The notes under the pieces were generated by a model. The model saw only the letters and a list, made by a program, of their open reading frames with translations. It did no database searches and had not been told where the DNA came from. A program made the position numbers and the translations under genes. A DNA stretch of 64,000 bases from Sphingomonas caeni (GTDB lineage: Bacteria > Pseudomonadota > Alphaproteobacteria > Sphingomonadales > Sphingomonadaceae), in assembly GCF_026013415.1 (NCBI RefSeq), contig NZ_JAPDOK010000001.1, positions 437,342 through 501,341 on the forward strand. The letters are read 5' to 3'. Positions within the stretch are counted from its first letter, which is position 1; every line of letters starts with the position of its first letter. Shown here in pieces: positions 29,224 through 37,406 of this stretch.

Positions 29224-29934
29224 GTGCGCTACGCCGAACTTCCGCTGCCGCCCCAACTCGCCGGCCTCGTCGCCGCGGTCTGGACCATGTCGGTCGAGGG
29301 CGAAGGCGGTTGGGCCGAGCATGAGGCCGTTCCGGACGGCTGTATCGAGCTGATCCGCCGCCATTCGGGCCGCTCGGTGTGGCGCGACGAGCAGCCGCCG
29401 CTCTTTGCCGCCGGACTCGCGCTTTCCCCCGCGAAGCTCGCCTTCAGCCCCGATGCGAGCTTCACCGGCATCAAGCTCTGGCCCTGGGCCTGGCATGCGC
29501 TCGGTGGCGCGCCCTGCCCCGGCTTCGCCGACCGCTGGACCGCGATTCCCGAAAGCTCGCCCCTCGCCGCGCTCCTGCCCGACGCCGGCGATCCGATCCC
29601 CCGCCTCCTCGCCGCCAACCTCCAGCCCAATCCGCTCGGCACCGCGATCCTCGCTTCGACCAGCGTCGGCGAGATCGGCGCCCGCTCGGGCCTCCCCCAC
29701 CGCCAGCTCCAGCGCGTCTTCGCGCGCGACCTGGGGCTAACGCCCCGCGCCTATCTCCGCCTGCGGCGCTTCCGCGGCGCGATGATCGAGGTCCAGGCGA
29801 GCGCCGCCACCCTCGCCGATGCCGCGGCGGGCCAGGGCTATGCCGATCAGGCGCATATGGCGCGCGAGTTCCGCAGCCTGGCGGGCGTTGCGCCGCGGGA
29901 GGCGCGGGCCCGCGCCAAGGGGCCGTTCCTCTAA
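29224..29934 (+). CDS. AraC-family regulator with DUF6597-type sensor domain
   Basis: A 236-residue transcription factor with GTG start. The N-terminal part (LPPQLAGLVAAVWTMSV, PDGCIELIRR, PAKLAFSPDASFTGIKLWPWAWHALGG) is the DUF6597 sensor often fused to AraC domains. The C-terminal helix-turn-helix pair is SVGEIGARSGLPHRQLQRVFARDLGLTPRAYLRLRRFR and YADQAHMAREFRSLAGVAPREAR. It is divergent from DUF6265 paralog 2 and convergent with paralog 3, making these its likely targets. Confidence 0.87.
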   Translation: MRYAELPLPPQLAGLVAAVWTMSVEGEGGWAEHEAVPDGCIELIRRHSGRSVWRDEQPPLFAAGLALSPAKLAFSPDASFTGIKLWPWAWHALGGAPCPGFADRWTAIPESSPLAALLPDAGDPIPRLLAANLQPNPLGTAILASTSVGEIGARSGLPHRQLQRVFARDLGLTPRAYLRLRRFRGAMIEVQASAATLADAAAGQGYADQAHMAREFRSLAGVAPREARARAKGPFL

Positions 29935-29975
29935 CGCATCGGCATCATCGCCCTGGCGGGTGATCCAGGGCCGGC

Positions 29976-30431
29976 TCACTTCTTCAAGTGATACACGGTC
30001 CGCTGCGGCTCGGGGCGATCCTTGATCCAGATGTCTTCGATCAGATCGTCGCCCACGCGCACGATCCGGAACTTGAGCACCAGGCCATCCATGCGATTCT
30101 CGAACACCACCTCCTGCGGCCCTCGCGAGACTTCGCGGAAATCGAATTTGACGGCGCCGTCCACTCCGCCGCGCATCACCAGCCGCCCCTGCTCGATCGC
30201 GATTTCCCCGGTCGATCCATCGTCGGCCACACCGCTATCCTCCGCAGGGCGAAGCCGATTCTGCAACGTCCCGCCCTCCCCGACCGCCCAGGAATCGCAA
30301 AGTCGGGGACCAACCGCGCCAAGCTCGCCGCACCAGGTGCCCACCAGCCAGACCGGCAGGCCGGTCTGCTGCGCGTGCGCGGGCGCCGCGGTGGCCAGTG
30401 CCATCAGCAATAGGATCAACCAGCGCAACAT
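29976..30431 (-). CDS. Secreted DUF6265-like protein, paralog 3
   Basis: A 151-residue exported protein, signal peptide MLRWLILLLMALATAAPAHA after GAGGGGGC. LPVWLVGTWCGELG, FDFREVSRGPQEVVFENRMDGLVLKFRIV and EDIWIKDRP match paralogs 1 and 2 in order and spacing. It has a Cys pair near the start that is shared with paralog 1 only in part. Function unknown. Confidence 0.75.
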   Translation of the reverse strand: MLRWLILLLMALATAAPAHAQQTGLPVWLVGTWCGELGAVGPRLCDSWAVGEGGTLQNRLRPAEDSGVADDGSTGEIAIEQGRLVMRGGVDGAVKFDFREVSRGPQEVVFENRMDGLVLKFRIVRVGDDLIEDIWIKDRPEPQRTVYHLKK

Positions 30432-30626
30432 CCGTCGAGCCCCCTCGCGATACGGCACCCAGCGTAGCACGATATCGATACGCGCTTAACTGGATTGGTC
30501 CGATTACGGCCTCCCGCGCGGAGGAGGAAAAGCGCAGCGCCGGAGGGTGTGGTTAGTCAATTGTCAAACCTTGTCCCCTAACCCTGTGCGGTGGGCGAGC
30601 GAATTCGGGGGTTTGAAGGTCAGTCG

Positions 30627-32201
30627 ATGAGTGCTTTCGGTCGACGCAGCGGATTGGGCGGTGGCGCAGGCGGTAGCCGGCCGGCGTTCGGTGTCGCGCG
30701 CCCGATGCAGGGAGGCGGCTCGGCCCGCCCCGTCGATGCACCGAGCGGCCCGGGTGGCGGCGAGCAATTTCCCCCGCTCGACATTCCCCTTCCCGGCGCG
30801 GCCTTTCAGGAACCCGGGCCCCCGCCGCCGTCCTCCGACGGCGCTCCCGCCCCCAGCGCGAACACCGCCGACGCGATCCAGCGCCTCGCCGACCGCCAGG
30901 CCGCGTCGGGCGATGCCGGCGCTTCGCGCATGGAGGGCTTCGAGGCTTCGGTCCACCGCATCAAGGAACAGGTGCTCCCGCGCCTGCTCGAACGCGTCGA
31001 TCCCGAGGCAGCGGCTACGCTCAGCAAGGATGAACTCGCCGAGGAATTCCGCCCGATCATCGGCGAGGTGCTCGCCGAGCTGAAGCTCACGCTCAACCGC
31101 CGCGAACAGTTCGCGCTCGAAAAGGTGCTCGTCGACGAGCTGCTCGGCCTCGGGCCGCTCGAAGAGCTGCTGAGCGACACCGCGATCACCGACATCATGG
31201 TCAACGGCCCCGAGCAGACCTATATCGAGCGCAAGGGCAGGCTCGAGCTGGCCAACATCCAGTTCCGCGACGAGGAGCATCTGTTCCAGATCGCCCAGCG
31301 CATCTGCAACTCGGTCGGCCGCCGCGTCGATCAGACCACCCCGCTCGCCGACGCCCGCCTCAAGGACGGCTCCCGCGTCAACGTCATCGTGCCCCCGCTG
31401 AGCCTCAAGGGCACCGCGATCTCGATCCGCAAATTCTCGGCCAAGCCGATCACGCTCGACATGATGGCGCAGGGCGGATCGATGTCGCAGAAAATGTCGA
31501 CGATGCTCAAGATCGCCGGCGCCAGCCGCTTCAACATCGTCATCTCGGGCGGTACGGGCTCGGGCAAGACGACGATGCTCAACGCCCTGTCGAAGATGAT
31601 CGACCCGGGCGAACGCGTGCTGACGATCGAGGACGCCGCCGAACTCCGCCTCCAGCAGCCGCACTGGCTCCCGCTCGAAACCCGCCCGCCCAACCTCGAG
31701 GGCCAGGGCGAGATCACCATCCGAGACCTCGTCAAGAACGCGCTGCGTATGCGGCCGGACCGCATCATCCTCGGCGAAATTCGCGGCTCCGAGTGCTTCG
31801 ACCTGCTCGCAGCGATGAACACCGGCCATGACGGCTCGATGTGCACGCTTCACTCCAACTCTCCGCGCGAATGCCTCGGCCGTATGGAGAATATGGTGAT
31901 GATGGGCGACATCAAGATGCCCAAGGAGGCGATCAGCCGCCAGATCGCCGATTCGGTCGATCTGGTCATCCAGGTGAAGCGCCTGCGCGACGGCAGCCGC
32001 CGCGTGACCAACATCACCGAGGTGATCGGCATGGAAGGCCCGGTCATCGTGACGCAGGAGCTGTTCAAGTTCGAGTTTCTCGACGAGAGCGCCGACGGCA
32101 AGATCATCGGCGAATATCGCTCGCTGGGCCTGCGCCCCTACACGCTCGACAAGGCCCGGCAGTTCGGCTTCGACCAGGCGATGCTCGAGGCTTGCCTCTG
32201 A
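30627..32201 (+). CDS. cpaF: CpaF/TadA-type secretion ATPase
   Basis: Hexameric ATPase that powers assembly of Flp/Tad pili, 524 residues. Start at 30627 follows GAAGGT. The first ~90 residues are a Gly/Pro-rich disordered tail; the core has EELLSDTAITDIMVNGPE, Walker A ISGGTGSGKTT, TIEDAAELRLQQPHWLPLETRPPN, ALRMRPDRIILGEIRG (Walker B) and MNTGHDGSMCTLHSNSPR. It stands alone: no CpaBCE, TadB/C or pilin genes lie beside it, unlike most tad loci. Confidence 0.93.
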   Translation: MSAFGRRSGLGGGAGGSRPAFGVARPMQGGGSARPVDAPSGPGGGEQFPPLDIPLPGAAFQEPGPPPPSSDGAPAPSANTADAIQRLADRQAASGDAGASRMEGFEASVHRIKEQVLPRLLERVDPEAAATLSKDELAEEFRPIIGEVLAELKLTLNRREQFALEKVLVDELLGLGPLEELLSDTAITDIMVNGPEQTYIERKGRLELANIQFRDEEHLFQIAQRICNSVGRRVDQTTPLADARLKDGSRVNVIVPPLSLKGTAISIRKFSAKPITLDMMAQGGSMSQKMSTMLKIAGASRFNIVISGGTGSGKTTMLNALSKMIDPGERVLTIEDAAELRLQQPHWLPLETRPPNLEGQGEITIRDLVKNALRMRPDRIILGEIRGSECFDLLAAMNTGHDGSMCTLHSNSPRECLGRMENMVMMGDIKMPKEAISRQIADSVDLVIQVKRLRDGSRRVTNITEVIGMEGPVIVTQELFKFEFLDESADGKIIGEYRSLGLRPYTLDKARQFGFDQAMLEACL

Positions 32202-32205
32202 TCCC

Positions 32206-32332
32206 AATCCTCCCCCGCCAGGGGGAGGTGGCGCACGAAGTGCGTCGGAGGGGGAGGGCACGAAACCGAAGTGGCCGCCGTCCTCCCCCTCCGTCAGGCT
32301 GCGCCTGCCACCTCCCCCTGCGGGGGAGGATT
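32206..32332. repeat. Large imperfect inverted repeat after cpaF
   Basis: The outer arms at 32206-32232 and 32307-32332 are complementary except for one base insertion and contain the C-run AATCCTCCCCC. A second inner pair (GGAGGGGGAGG/CCTCCCCCTCC) flanks a 30-bp centre. The whole cruciform fills the 134-bp gap and probably ends transcription in both directions; it belongs to the C/T-rich intergenic repeats seen also before atpC. Confidence 0.8.
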
Positions 32333-32335
32333 GAG

Positions 32336-32521
32336 TCAATTCTGCATCGCCAGCACCGCCATACCCGCCGCGGCGATCAGTGCGACCACCTGGATCAGCG
32401 CCCAGGGCATGAACCCCACGGCGTCGAAATCTCGCCGCTTGCGCCGGCGCCACTCGCCGAGGCCCGCCGCCACCGCGAGCAGCAAAAGCGCAACGGTCGC
32501 GATCCACAAATAGTCTTGCAT
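32336..32521 (-). CDS. Small two-span membrane protein (61 aa)
   Basis: A short protein with helices DYLWIATVALLLLAVAAGLG and FMPWALIQVVALIAAAGMAVLAM joined by a basic loop (EWRRRKRRDF). No family recognised. No strong ribosome site. Divergent from the methyltransferase-like gene at 32572. Confidence 0.55.
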   Translation of the reverse strand: MQDYLWIATVALLLLAVAAGLGEWRRRKRRDFDAVGFMPWALIQVVALIAAAGMAVLAMQN

Positions 32522-32571
32522 CGTTTCGATTCGGCCCCACAGTCCGTGCTTCAGATAGGTACGGAGAGGAT

Positions 32572-33378
32572 ATGCGCCAGACCCTTGTCGCTGCGATGAT
32601 CGCCGCCACCGCCATCGCGGGCGCCACGACCGCGATCGCGACCAAGCCGACCACGATCGCACAGGCGGTCGCCGCCTCCACGCGCACCCCGGCCAATGTC
32701 CAGCGCGACAAATACCGCCACCCGGCTGAAACGCTCAAATTCTTCGGGGTGAAGCCCAACCAGACGATCGTCGAGATCTGGCCCGGCGGCGGCTGGTATA
32801 CCGAGATCCTGGCGCCCCTCACCAGGGGATCGGGCACCTATTGGGTCGCCAGCCTCTGGCCCGACGGCAACAAGGGCGTCCAGAACATGGCGACGCGCGA
32901 CGCCGCCACCTATGGCCATATCAAGTTCGCGGCCTTCCCCTGGGCGGAGGGCCAGCCCAAGGTGCCCGACGGCAGCGCCGACGTCGTGCTCACCTTCCGC
33001 AACGTCCATAACTGGCGGATGGGCTATCAGCGCGGCGGGGTGGATTATTCGGCCGATGCCTTCGCCCAGATGTTCGCGATGCTGAAGAAGGGCGGCATCC
33101 TCGGCATCGAGGACCATCGCCTCCCTGAAAACGCCAGCGACGACCGCGAGAAATCGAGCGGCTATATCAAGGTCTCGACCGTCCGCCGCCTCGCCGAAGC
33201 CGCGGGCTTCAAATATGTCGGCAGTTCGGAGGTCAACGCCAATCCCAAGGACACCGCCGACTGGCCCAACGGCGTCTGGACGCTCCCGCCCAGCCTGCGC
33301 CTCAAGGATCAGGACCGTGACCGCTATCTCGCGATCGGCGAGAGCGACCGCATGACGCTCAGGTTCCGCAAGCCGTGA
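32572..33378 (+). CDS. Exported class I methyltransferase-like protein
   Basis: A 268-residue protein with a signal peptide (MRQTLVAAMIAATAIAGATT) followed by a Rossmann methyltransferase domain: motif I VEIWPGGGWYTEIL at residues 67-80, then VPDGSADVVLTFRNVHNW, MLKKGGILGIEDHR and VRRLAEAAGFKYVG. GGAGAGG precedes the ATG. A methyltransferase fold behind a signal peptide is puzzling because SAM is not expected in the periplasm; the family is nevertheless common in sphingomonads. It is coupled by GTGA to the retropepsin gene. Confidence 0.82.
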   Translation: MRQTLVAAMIAATAIAGATTAIATKPTTIAQAVAASTRTPANVQRDKYRHPAETLKFFGVKPNQTIVEIWPGGGWYTEILAPLTRGSGTYWVASLWPDGNKGVQNMATRDAATYGHIKFAAFPWAEGQPKVPDGSADVVLTFRNVHNWRMGYQRGGVDYSADAFAQMFAMLKKGGILGIEDHRLPENASDDREKSSGYIKVSTVRRLAEAAGFKYVGSSEVNANPKDTADWPNGVWTLPPSLRLKDQDRDRYLAIGESDRMTLRFRKP

Positions 33379-34583
33379 CACGCCGCTTCCGCCTGCTCGC
33401 AGGCGGGCTGTTCGCACTGCTGCTCGCCTCCCAGCCCGCGCTCGCCCAGCAGGAGCGGGTGACCGGCTGGGGGCGCGGCATTACCGGCCAGACCTTCTTC
33501 GCGGCGGGCGAGTCCGAGGAATGGCTTCCCTTCGTCCGAACCCAGGGAGGGCAGATCGCGCTGCACGGCACGGTCAACGGCAAGCCGGTGCTCGCGCTGA
33601 TCGATACCGGCGCGCCCTATACCGCGATCGACACCCGCTTCGCGCGCGAGAACGGCATCAGGCTCGTCCAGACCATGGCGCCGGGCAAGAACCAGCTGCG
33701 CGTCTTCGCCGCGGCGATCGATTCGATGCAGATGGGCCCGATCACCCAGCAGGGCGGCCGCCTCTCGTCGATCGACCTGTCGCCGATGGCCCGGGTGATG
33801 AACCAGCCGCTGACGATGGTGCTCGGCGCCGATTATCTGCGCAACGTCGCGCTCGAGATCGATTTCGACCGCGGCCGGCTGCGGCTGCGCGCGAGCGGCA
33901 GCAAGGGGCCGGAGGGCGTCGCGGTAGCGCTCAGCATCTGGGGCATCGCCAATCGCTTCCTCATCTCGATGAAGGTCGGCGACGTTTCCATCCCCCGCGT
34001 GCTGATCGATACCGGCATCAACGCGACGCTCAGCGTCACCACGCCGATCTGGAAGCGCCTGCCGCTCGATCCCGCGCGGGTGACCAGCGCCCAGGCCTAT
34101 AGCCTCTACGGCCCCGAGACCTGGCCGCTCGCCCGGCTCGAGGGCGTGGCGATCGGCGGCGCGACGATTCCCGGCAGGATGGACGTGCTCGCCGATCCCG
34201 ACGGCATCCTCGATTCGCCGGTCGAGGGGCTGATCGGGATCGAGGGGCTGCGCGTCTTCAACCTCTTCCTCGATGCCAGGGCGCATGTGATGATCCTGTC
34301 GCCGCGACTCTATCCGCACCGTTTCCCGGCGCCCAGCACGCTCGGCGTGCTCGGTTTCCGCGTGCCGGAGGGTTTCTCCGCCAAGCACATCATGGTCAAT
34401 TCGCCCGCGGCAAAGGCCGGGATGGTCGATGGCGACGTGATCTGCCGCGTCAACGGCCAGTCGATCGCGAGCGGCGAGCCGATGGCGCGCGAGGATTGGG
34501 CGGGCAAGCCGGTGGGCACCAGGCTCGAACTCGGCCTGTGCTCGGGCAAGACGGTGGCGGTGACGCTGGCCGAGTTCTACTAG
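33375..34583 (+). CDS. Exported double retropepsin-like aspartyl protease with PDZ domain
   Basis: A 402-residue exported protein, signal peptide LLAGGLFALLLASQPALA. Two retropepsin-like domains are visible, each with a catalytic DTG: Asp77 in LALIDTGAPYTAID and Asp212 in VLIDTGINATLS. Residues ~325-400 form a PDZ domain (LGVLGFRVPEGFS, SPAAKAGMVDGDVICRVNGQSI). Unlike one-DTG homodimers, the paired halves could make one active site. It starts at GTG inside the stop codon of the methyltransferase-like gene, suggesting coordinated synthesis. Confidence 0.85.
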   Translation: MTRRFRLLAGGLFALLLASQPALAQQERVTGWGRGITGQTFFAAGESEEWLPFVRTQGGQIALHGTVNGKPVLALIDTGAPYTAIDTRFARENGIRLVQTMAPGKNQLRVFAAAIDSMQMGPITQQGGRLSSIDLSPMARVMNQPLTMVLGADYLRNVALEIDFDRGRLRLRASGSKGPEGVAVALSIWGIANRFLISMKVGDVSIPRVLIDTGINATLSVTTPIWKRLPLDPARVTSAQAYSLYGPETWPLARLEGVAIGGATIPGRMDVLADPDGILDSPVEGLIGIEGLRVFNLFLDARAHVMILSPRLYPHRFPAPSTLGVLGFRVPEGFSAKHIMVNSPAAKAGMVDGDVICRVNGQSIASGEPMAREDWAGKPVGTRLELGLCSGKTVAVTLAEFY

Positions 34584-34633
34584 CCGCCGCGCCTGCACTT
34601 GCGGAGGGCGGGCGGGTCCGCCACTAGGCCGCG

Positions 34634-35026
34634 ATGACCGACACACCGCTCAACCCGCTGGAAACCGTGATCCGCGACGGCATGGCCGGACGCGCGACCG
34701 CGGCCGAGCTTCACGCCGCCGTCCTGCAATCGACCCTGTTCGTGCCCTCGGCCAACGAAGCCCGGGACCTGGCCGGCCTTTCGCCGATCCTCCTCCCGAC
34801 GCCCCGCAGCGAAACCGGCATGATCGCCGTCTTCACCGACCCGAGCCGGATCACCCCCGAGGCGGCGGGGCACGCACCCCATTGCCTCCAGATCGCGGGA
34901 AGCGGGCTCGTCGCGCTGCTCGCCACCGGCCTCGGCGTCCTGGTCATCGCAGGGCCGGACGCTGCCGCCGAACTCGACCCCGTCACGCTCGCCGAGATGC
35001 GCCAGTCGCTGCTCGAGCAGGGCTAA
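34634..35026 (+). CDS. SseB-family N-terminal domain protein
   Basis: A 130-residue cytoplasmic protein. LHAAVLQSTLFVPSANEA, SPILLPTPRSETGMIAVFTDPSRI and ALLATGLGVLVIAGPDAAAEL match the SseB N-terminal domain (type III secretion-related by name only, widespread in other contexts). Its stop interlocks with that of the converging small gene (CTAA, 35023-35026). Confidence 0.78.
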   Translation: MTDTPLNPLETVIRDGMAGRATAAELHAAVLQSTLFVPSANEARDLAGLSPILLPTPRSETGMIAVFTDPSRITPEAAGHAPHCLQIAGSGLVALLATGLGVLVIAGPDAAAELDPVTLAEMRQSLLEQG

Positions 35027-35286
35027 TCGCGCTCCAGCCGCCAGGCCGCGCTCAAATACTCCTCCGCCGCGCGCTTGAGCCCGGGCTCCTTCGCGAACGC
35101 CTCGGCGGGCAGCGGCGCGAAGCCGAACGCCTCCATCAGCGTCCACAAGGCAAAGCGCCGTCCGGGATCGCGCTCGGTCCCGAAATCGACCGCGAGTTTC
35201 TCCTTGGCCGCCGCCAGCGCCTCGGGCGCGATCGCGTCCGGGTCGTCGGTGCCGAAATAATGATGGAGCAGCGTGTCGAGATCCAC
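35023..35286 (-). CDS. Hypothetical small protein (87 aa)
   Basis: A soluble, mostly helical protein starting with GTG: DLDTLLHHYFGTDDPDAIAP, then AAAKEKLAVDFGTERDPGRRFALWTLMEAFGFAPLPAEAF. No family is recognised. It is followed upstream by the DUF6481 gene on the same strand, 11 bp away, so the two may be cotranscribed. Confidence 0.65.
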   Translation of the reverse strand: MDLDTLLHHYFGTDDPDAIAPEALAAAKEKLAVDFGTERDPGRRFALWTLMEAFGFAPLPAEAFAKEPGLKRAAEEYLSAAWRLERD

Positions 35287-35297
35287 GCAGCTGAGCC

Positions 35298-35639
35298 TTA
35301 CTTGCCCTTGCGCGCCTTCCGCGCGGCATAGCGCGCGTCGCGCTCGGCCTTTTTCTCGGCTTCGGTCTTGGGCTTGTTCGCCTCGGCGCGTTCGGCGGCT
35401 TCGGCCGCGGCAGCCGCCGCGCGCTCGCGCCTCTCGGCGTCGGCCGCTTCCTTCTCGGCCTTCTTCGCGGCGCGGCGCTCGGCCTCGGCAGCCTCCTTCG
35501 CGGCGCGCGCGGCCGCGCGTTCGGCGAGCACCGCCGGATCGACCGGGGCCTTCGCCTTCAACTTCTCGAGCGCCGCCTTGCGCGCTTCGACCGACGCCGC
35601 CTGGCGATCCTTGAACGTGGGGAGCTTGAAACCTGCCAT
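35298..35639 (-). CDS. DUF6481 family Ala/Lys/Glu-rich protein
   Basis: A 113-residue highly charged protein: start MAGFKLPTFKDRQAASVEAR, then long Ala/Glu/Lys/Arg helical stretches and the basic end DARYAARKARKGK. It matches DUF6481, of unknown function. It probably forms one long helix or coiled coil and may bind nucleic acid through its basic face; that is inference. Confidence 0.75.
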   Translation of the reverse strand: MAGFKLPTFKDRQAASVEARKAALEKLKAKAPVDPAVLAERAAARAAKEAAEAERRAAKKAEKEAADAERRERAAAAAAEAAERAEANKPKTEAEKKAERDARYAARKARKGK

Positions 35640-35715
35640 GCGCGCGCTTTCCCGCGTGCGGACGAAAAGATCAAGAGGGCGTGGCTAGACTCCCCCCGCG
35701 CGCCGCGGCCACGCC

Positions 35716-36291
35716 TTACTTCGCCAGCTTCTCGATCTTGTCCTGCAGCCGCGCCAATTCGGCCTTGAGCGCGGAGACATCGTCGTTGGCACGCGCTTCC
35801 GGAGCCGCGGCGGGCGCCGCCGGCGCCTCGGGGGCGGCATCGGCCGTGCCGGGCTTGAACGCCTGCGTCGCCGCTTCGAACATCTGCATGTTGCGCTTGG
35901 CCAGCTCGGCGAAGGGCGAATTGGCGAAGGCGCCCTCGACCGCCGACTTGAACTGTTCCTGGTTGCGCCGGAAGCTCTCCATCGAGGCCTCGAGATAGCC
36001 CGGCACCATCGCCTGCATCGAATCGCCGTAAAGCGCGATCAGCTGGCGGAGGAAGTTGACCGGCAGCATCGTCTGGCCGCGCGATTCCTCTTCCATGATG
36101 ATCTGCGTCAGCACGTTATGGGTGATGTCGTCCTCGGTCTTCGCATCGACGACCTTGAAGTCGCGCCCCTCGCGCGTCATCGCCGCGAGATGGTCGAGCG
36201 TGATGTAGGACGACGTCTCCGTGTTATAGAGGCGCCGGTTCGCATATTTCTTGATGATGACCGGGCCAGTGCCGGGAGTCGCTTTTTTCAT
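35716..36291 (-). CDS. phaR: Polyhydroxyalkanoate synthesis repressor PhaR
   Basis: DNA- and granule-binding repressor of PHA genes, 191 residues. The N-terminal domain IIKKYANRRLYNTETSSYITLDHLAAMTREGRDFKVVDAKTEDDITHNVLTQIIMEEE is diagnostic. After it comes the PHB accumulation regulatory domain (NFLRQLIALYGDSMQAMVPGYLEASM) and a C-terminal Ala/Pro linker with a coiled coil (LKAELARLQDKIEKL). Start at 36291 follows GAGGGG. It is divergent from the PhaC-like gene, with only 14 bp between start codons. Confidence 0.95.
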   Translation of the reverse strand: MKKATPGTGPVIIKKYANRRLYNTETSSYITLDHLAAMTREGRDFKVVDAKTEDDITHNVLTQIIMEEESRGQTMLPVNFLRQLIALYGDSMQAMVPGYLEASMESFRRNQEQFKSAVEGAFANSPFAELAKRNMQMFEAATQAFKPGTADAAPEAPAAPAAAPEARANDDVSALKAELARLQDKIEKLAK

Positions 36292-36305
36292 GGGGCCCCT
36301 CGCGT

Positions 36306-37373
36306 GTGACTGATTTATGTCTATCACCATTTCATTCTGCACCGCAACACGGACCACGCCCTCTTCCGCTGTTTCTTGAGTTGCTGCGCAGCGAAACTGC
36401 AGCAAGCCCCGAGCGGCGTGCTGCGGCGCTGGCCGGACTTCGCGCCTATCAGCATGCCGAACGCGCGCCGGAGCGCGTCCCTAAGCCGGTCGTCGCCCGT
36501 GCGGGCCGGGCCAGCCTGCGCGATTATGGCGGCAGCGGCCAAACCGTTGTTTTTGTCCCTTCTCTGATCAATCCGCCGCTCGTCCTCGATCTCGCGCGCG
36601 GCAATTCGCTGCTGCGCTGGCTGTCGCGCCAGGGCGTGCGACCGCTACTGGTCGACTGGGGCACGCCCGGACCCGCGGATCGCGATCTCGATGTTGCGGG
36701 GCATGTCGAGCAGCTGCTCCTCCCCTTGCTGCGCACGCTAAGGCGCCCGCCGGCGCTCGCGGGCTATTGCTTGGGCGGCACCATGGCGGCGGCCGCCGCA
36801 GCGCTCACCGAGACCGCGGGCCTGGCGCTGATCGCCACGCCCTGGAACTTCGCCGGCTATGGCGACGCGCTCGCGCCGATGTCGGCGCTGTGGGACGCCG
36901 CGTTCGAACCCTGCGAGAAGCTCGGCCTGGTCCCAATGGAGGTCCTCCAGTCGGGCTTCTGGCAGCTCGACCCGCGCCGCACGATCGCCAAGTTCGAACG
37001 CTTCGCCCAGCTCGCGCCCGGCAGCGCCCCCGCCCGAGCCTTCGTCGCGCTCGAGGACTGGGCGAACCAGGGCGCCCCGCTCACCTTCGCCGCCGGCCGC
37101 CAGATTTTCGACGATTTCCTCGTCGCCGACCTGCCCGGGCGCGGGAAATGGGAGGTCGGCGGCAAGGCGATCGACCCGCGGGCGATCGGCGCTCCCACCC
37201 TTTCCTTCGTCTCGACCACCGACCGTATCACCCCCGCCGCGACCGCCGCCGATATCGGCACGCGGATCGAAACCTCGCTCGGCCATGTCGGCATGATCGT
37301 CGGGAGCCGCGGCCGCGCCGCGCTGTGGCAGCCGCTCGCGGACTGGCTAAGCGCGCTCCCCGTCCCTAGATAG
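36306..37373 (+). CDS. Short PhaC-like alpha/beta hydrolase (PHA synthase family)
   Basis: A 355-residue protein related to poly(3-hydroxyalkanoate) synthases. VVFVPSLINPPLVLDLARGNSLLRWLSRQGVRPLLVDWG matches the PhaC core; the catalytic Cys155 is in GYCLGG, an Asp in STTDRITPA and a His in SLGHVGMIVG. Classical class I PhaC has about 570 or more residues; this length equals class III PhaC, but no phaE is visible. GTG at 36306 has no clear ribosome site and the start may lie later. Placement between phaR and a thiolase supports a PHA role. Confidence 0.8.
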   Translation: MTDLCLSPFHSAPQHGPRPLPLFLELLRSETAASPERRAAALAGLRAYQHAERAPERVPKPVVARAGRASLRDYGGSGQTVVFVPSLINPPLVLDLARGNSLLRWLSRQGVRPLLVDWGTPGPADRDLDVAGHVEQLLLPLLRTLRRPPALAGYCLGGTMAAAAAALTETAGLALIATPWNFAGYGDALAPMSALWDAAFEPCEKLGLVPMEVLQSGFWQLDPRRTIAKFERFAQLAPGSAPARAFVALEDWANQGAPLTFAAGRQIFDDFLVADLPGRGKWEVGGKAIDPRAIGAPTLSFVSTTDRITPAATAADIGTRIETSLGHVGMIVGSRGRAALWQPLADWLSALPVPR

Positions 37374-37406
37374 CGCGCCGAACCCGAGTCTCGCCAGGAG
37401 CCATTC

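Noticed and set aside
30564..32837. A 757-residue minus-strand frame over cpaF and the following repeat
   Set aside because: Translates a repeat element and the antisense of a certain gene.
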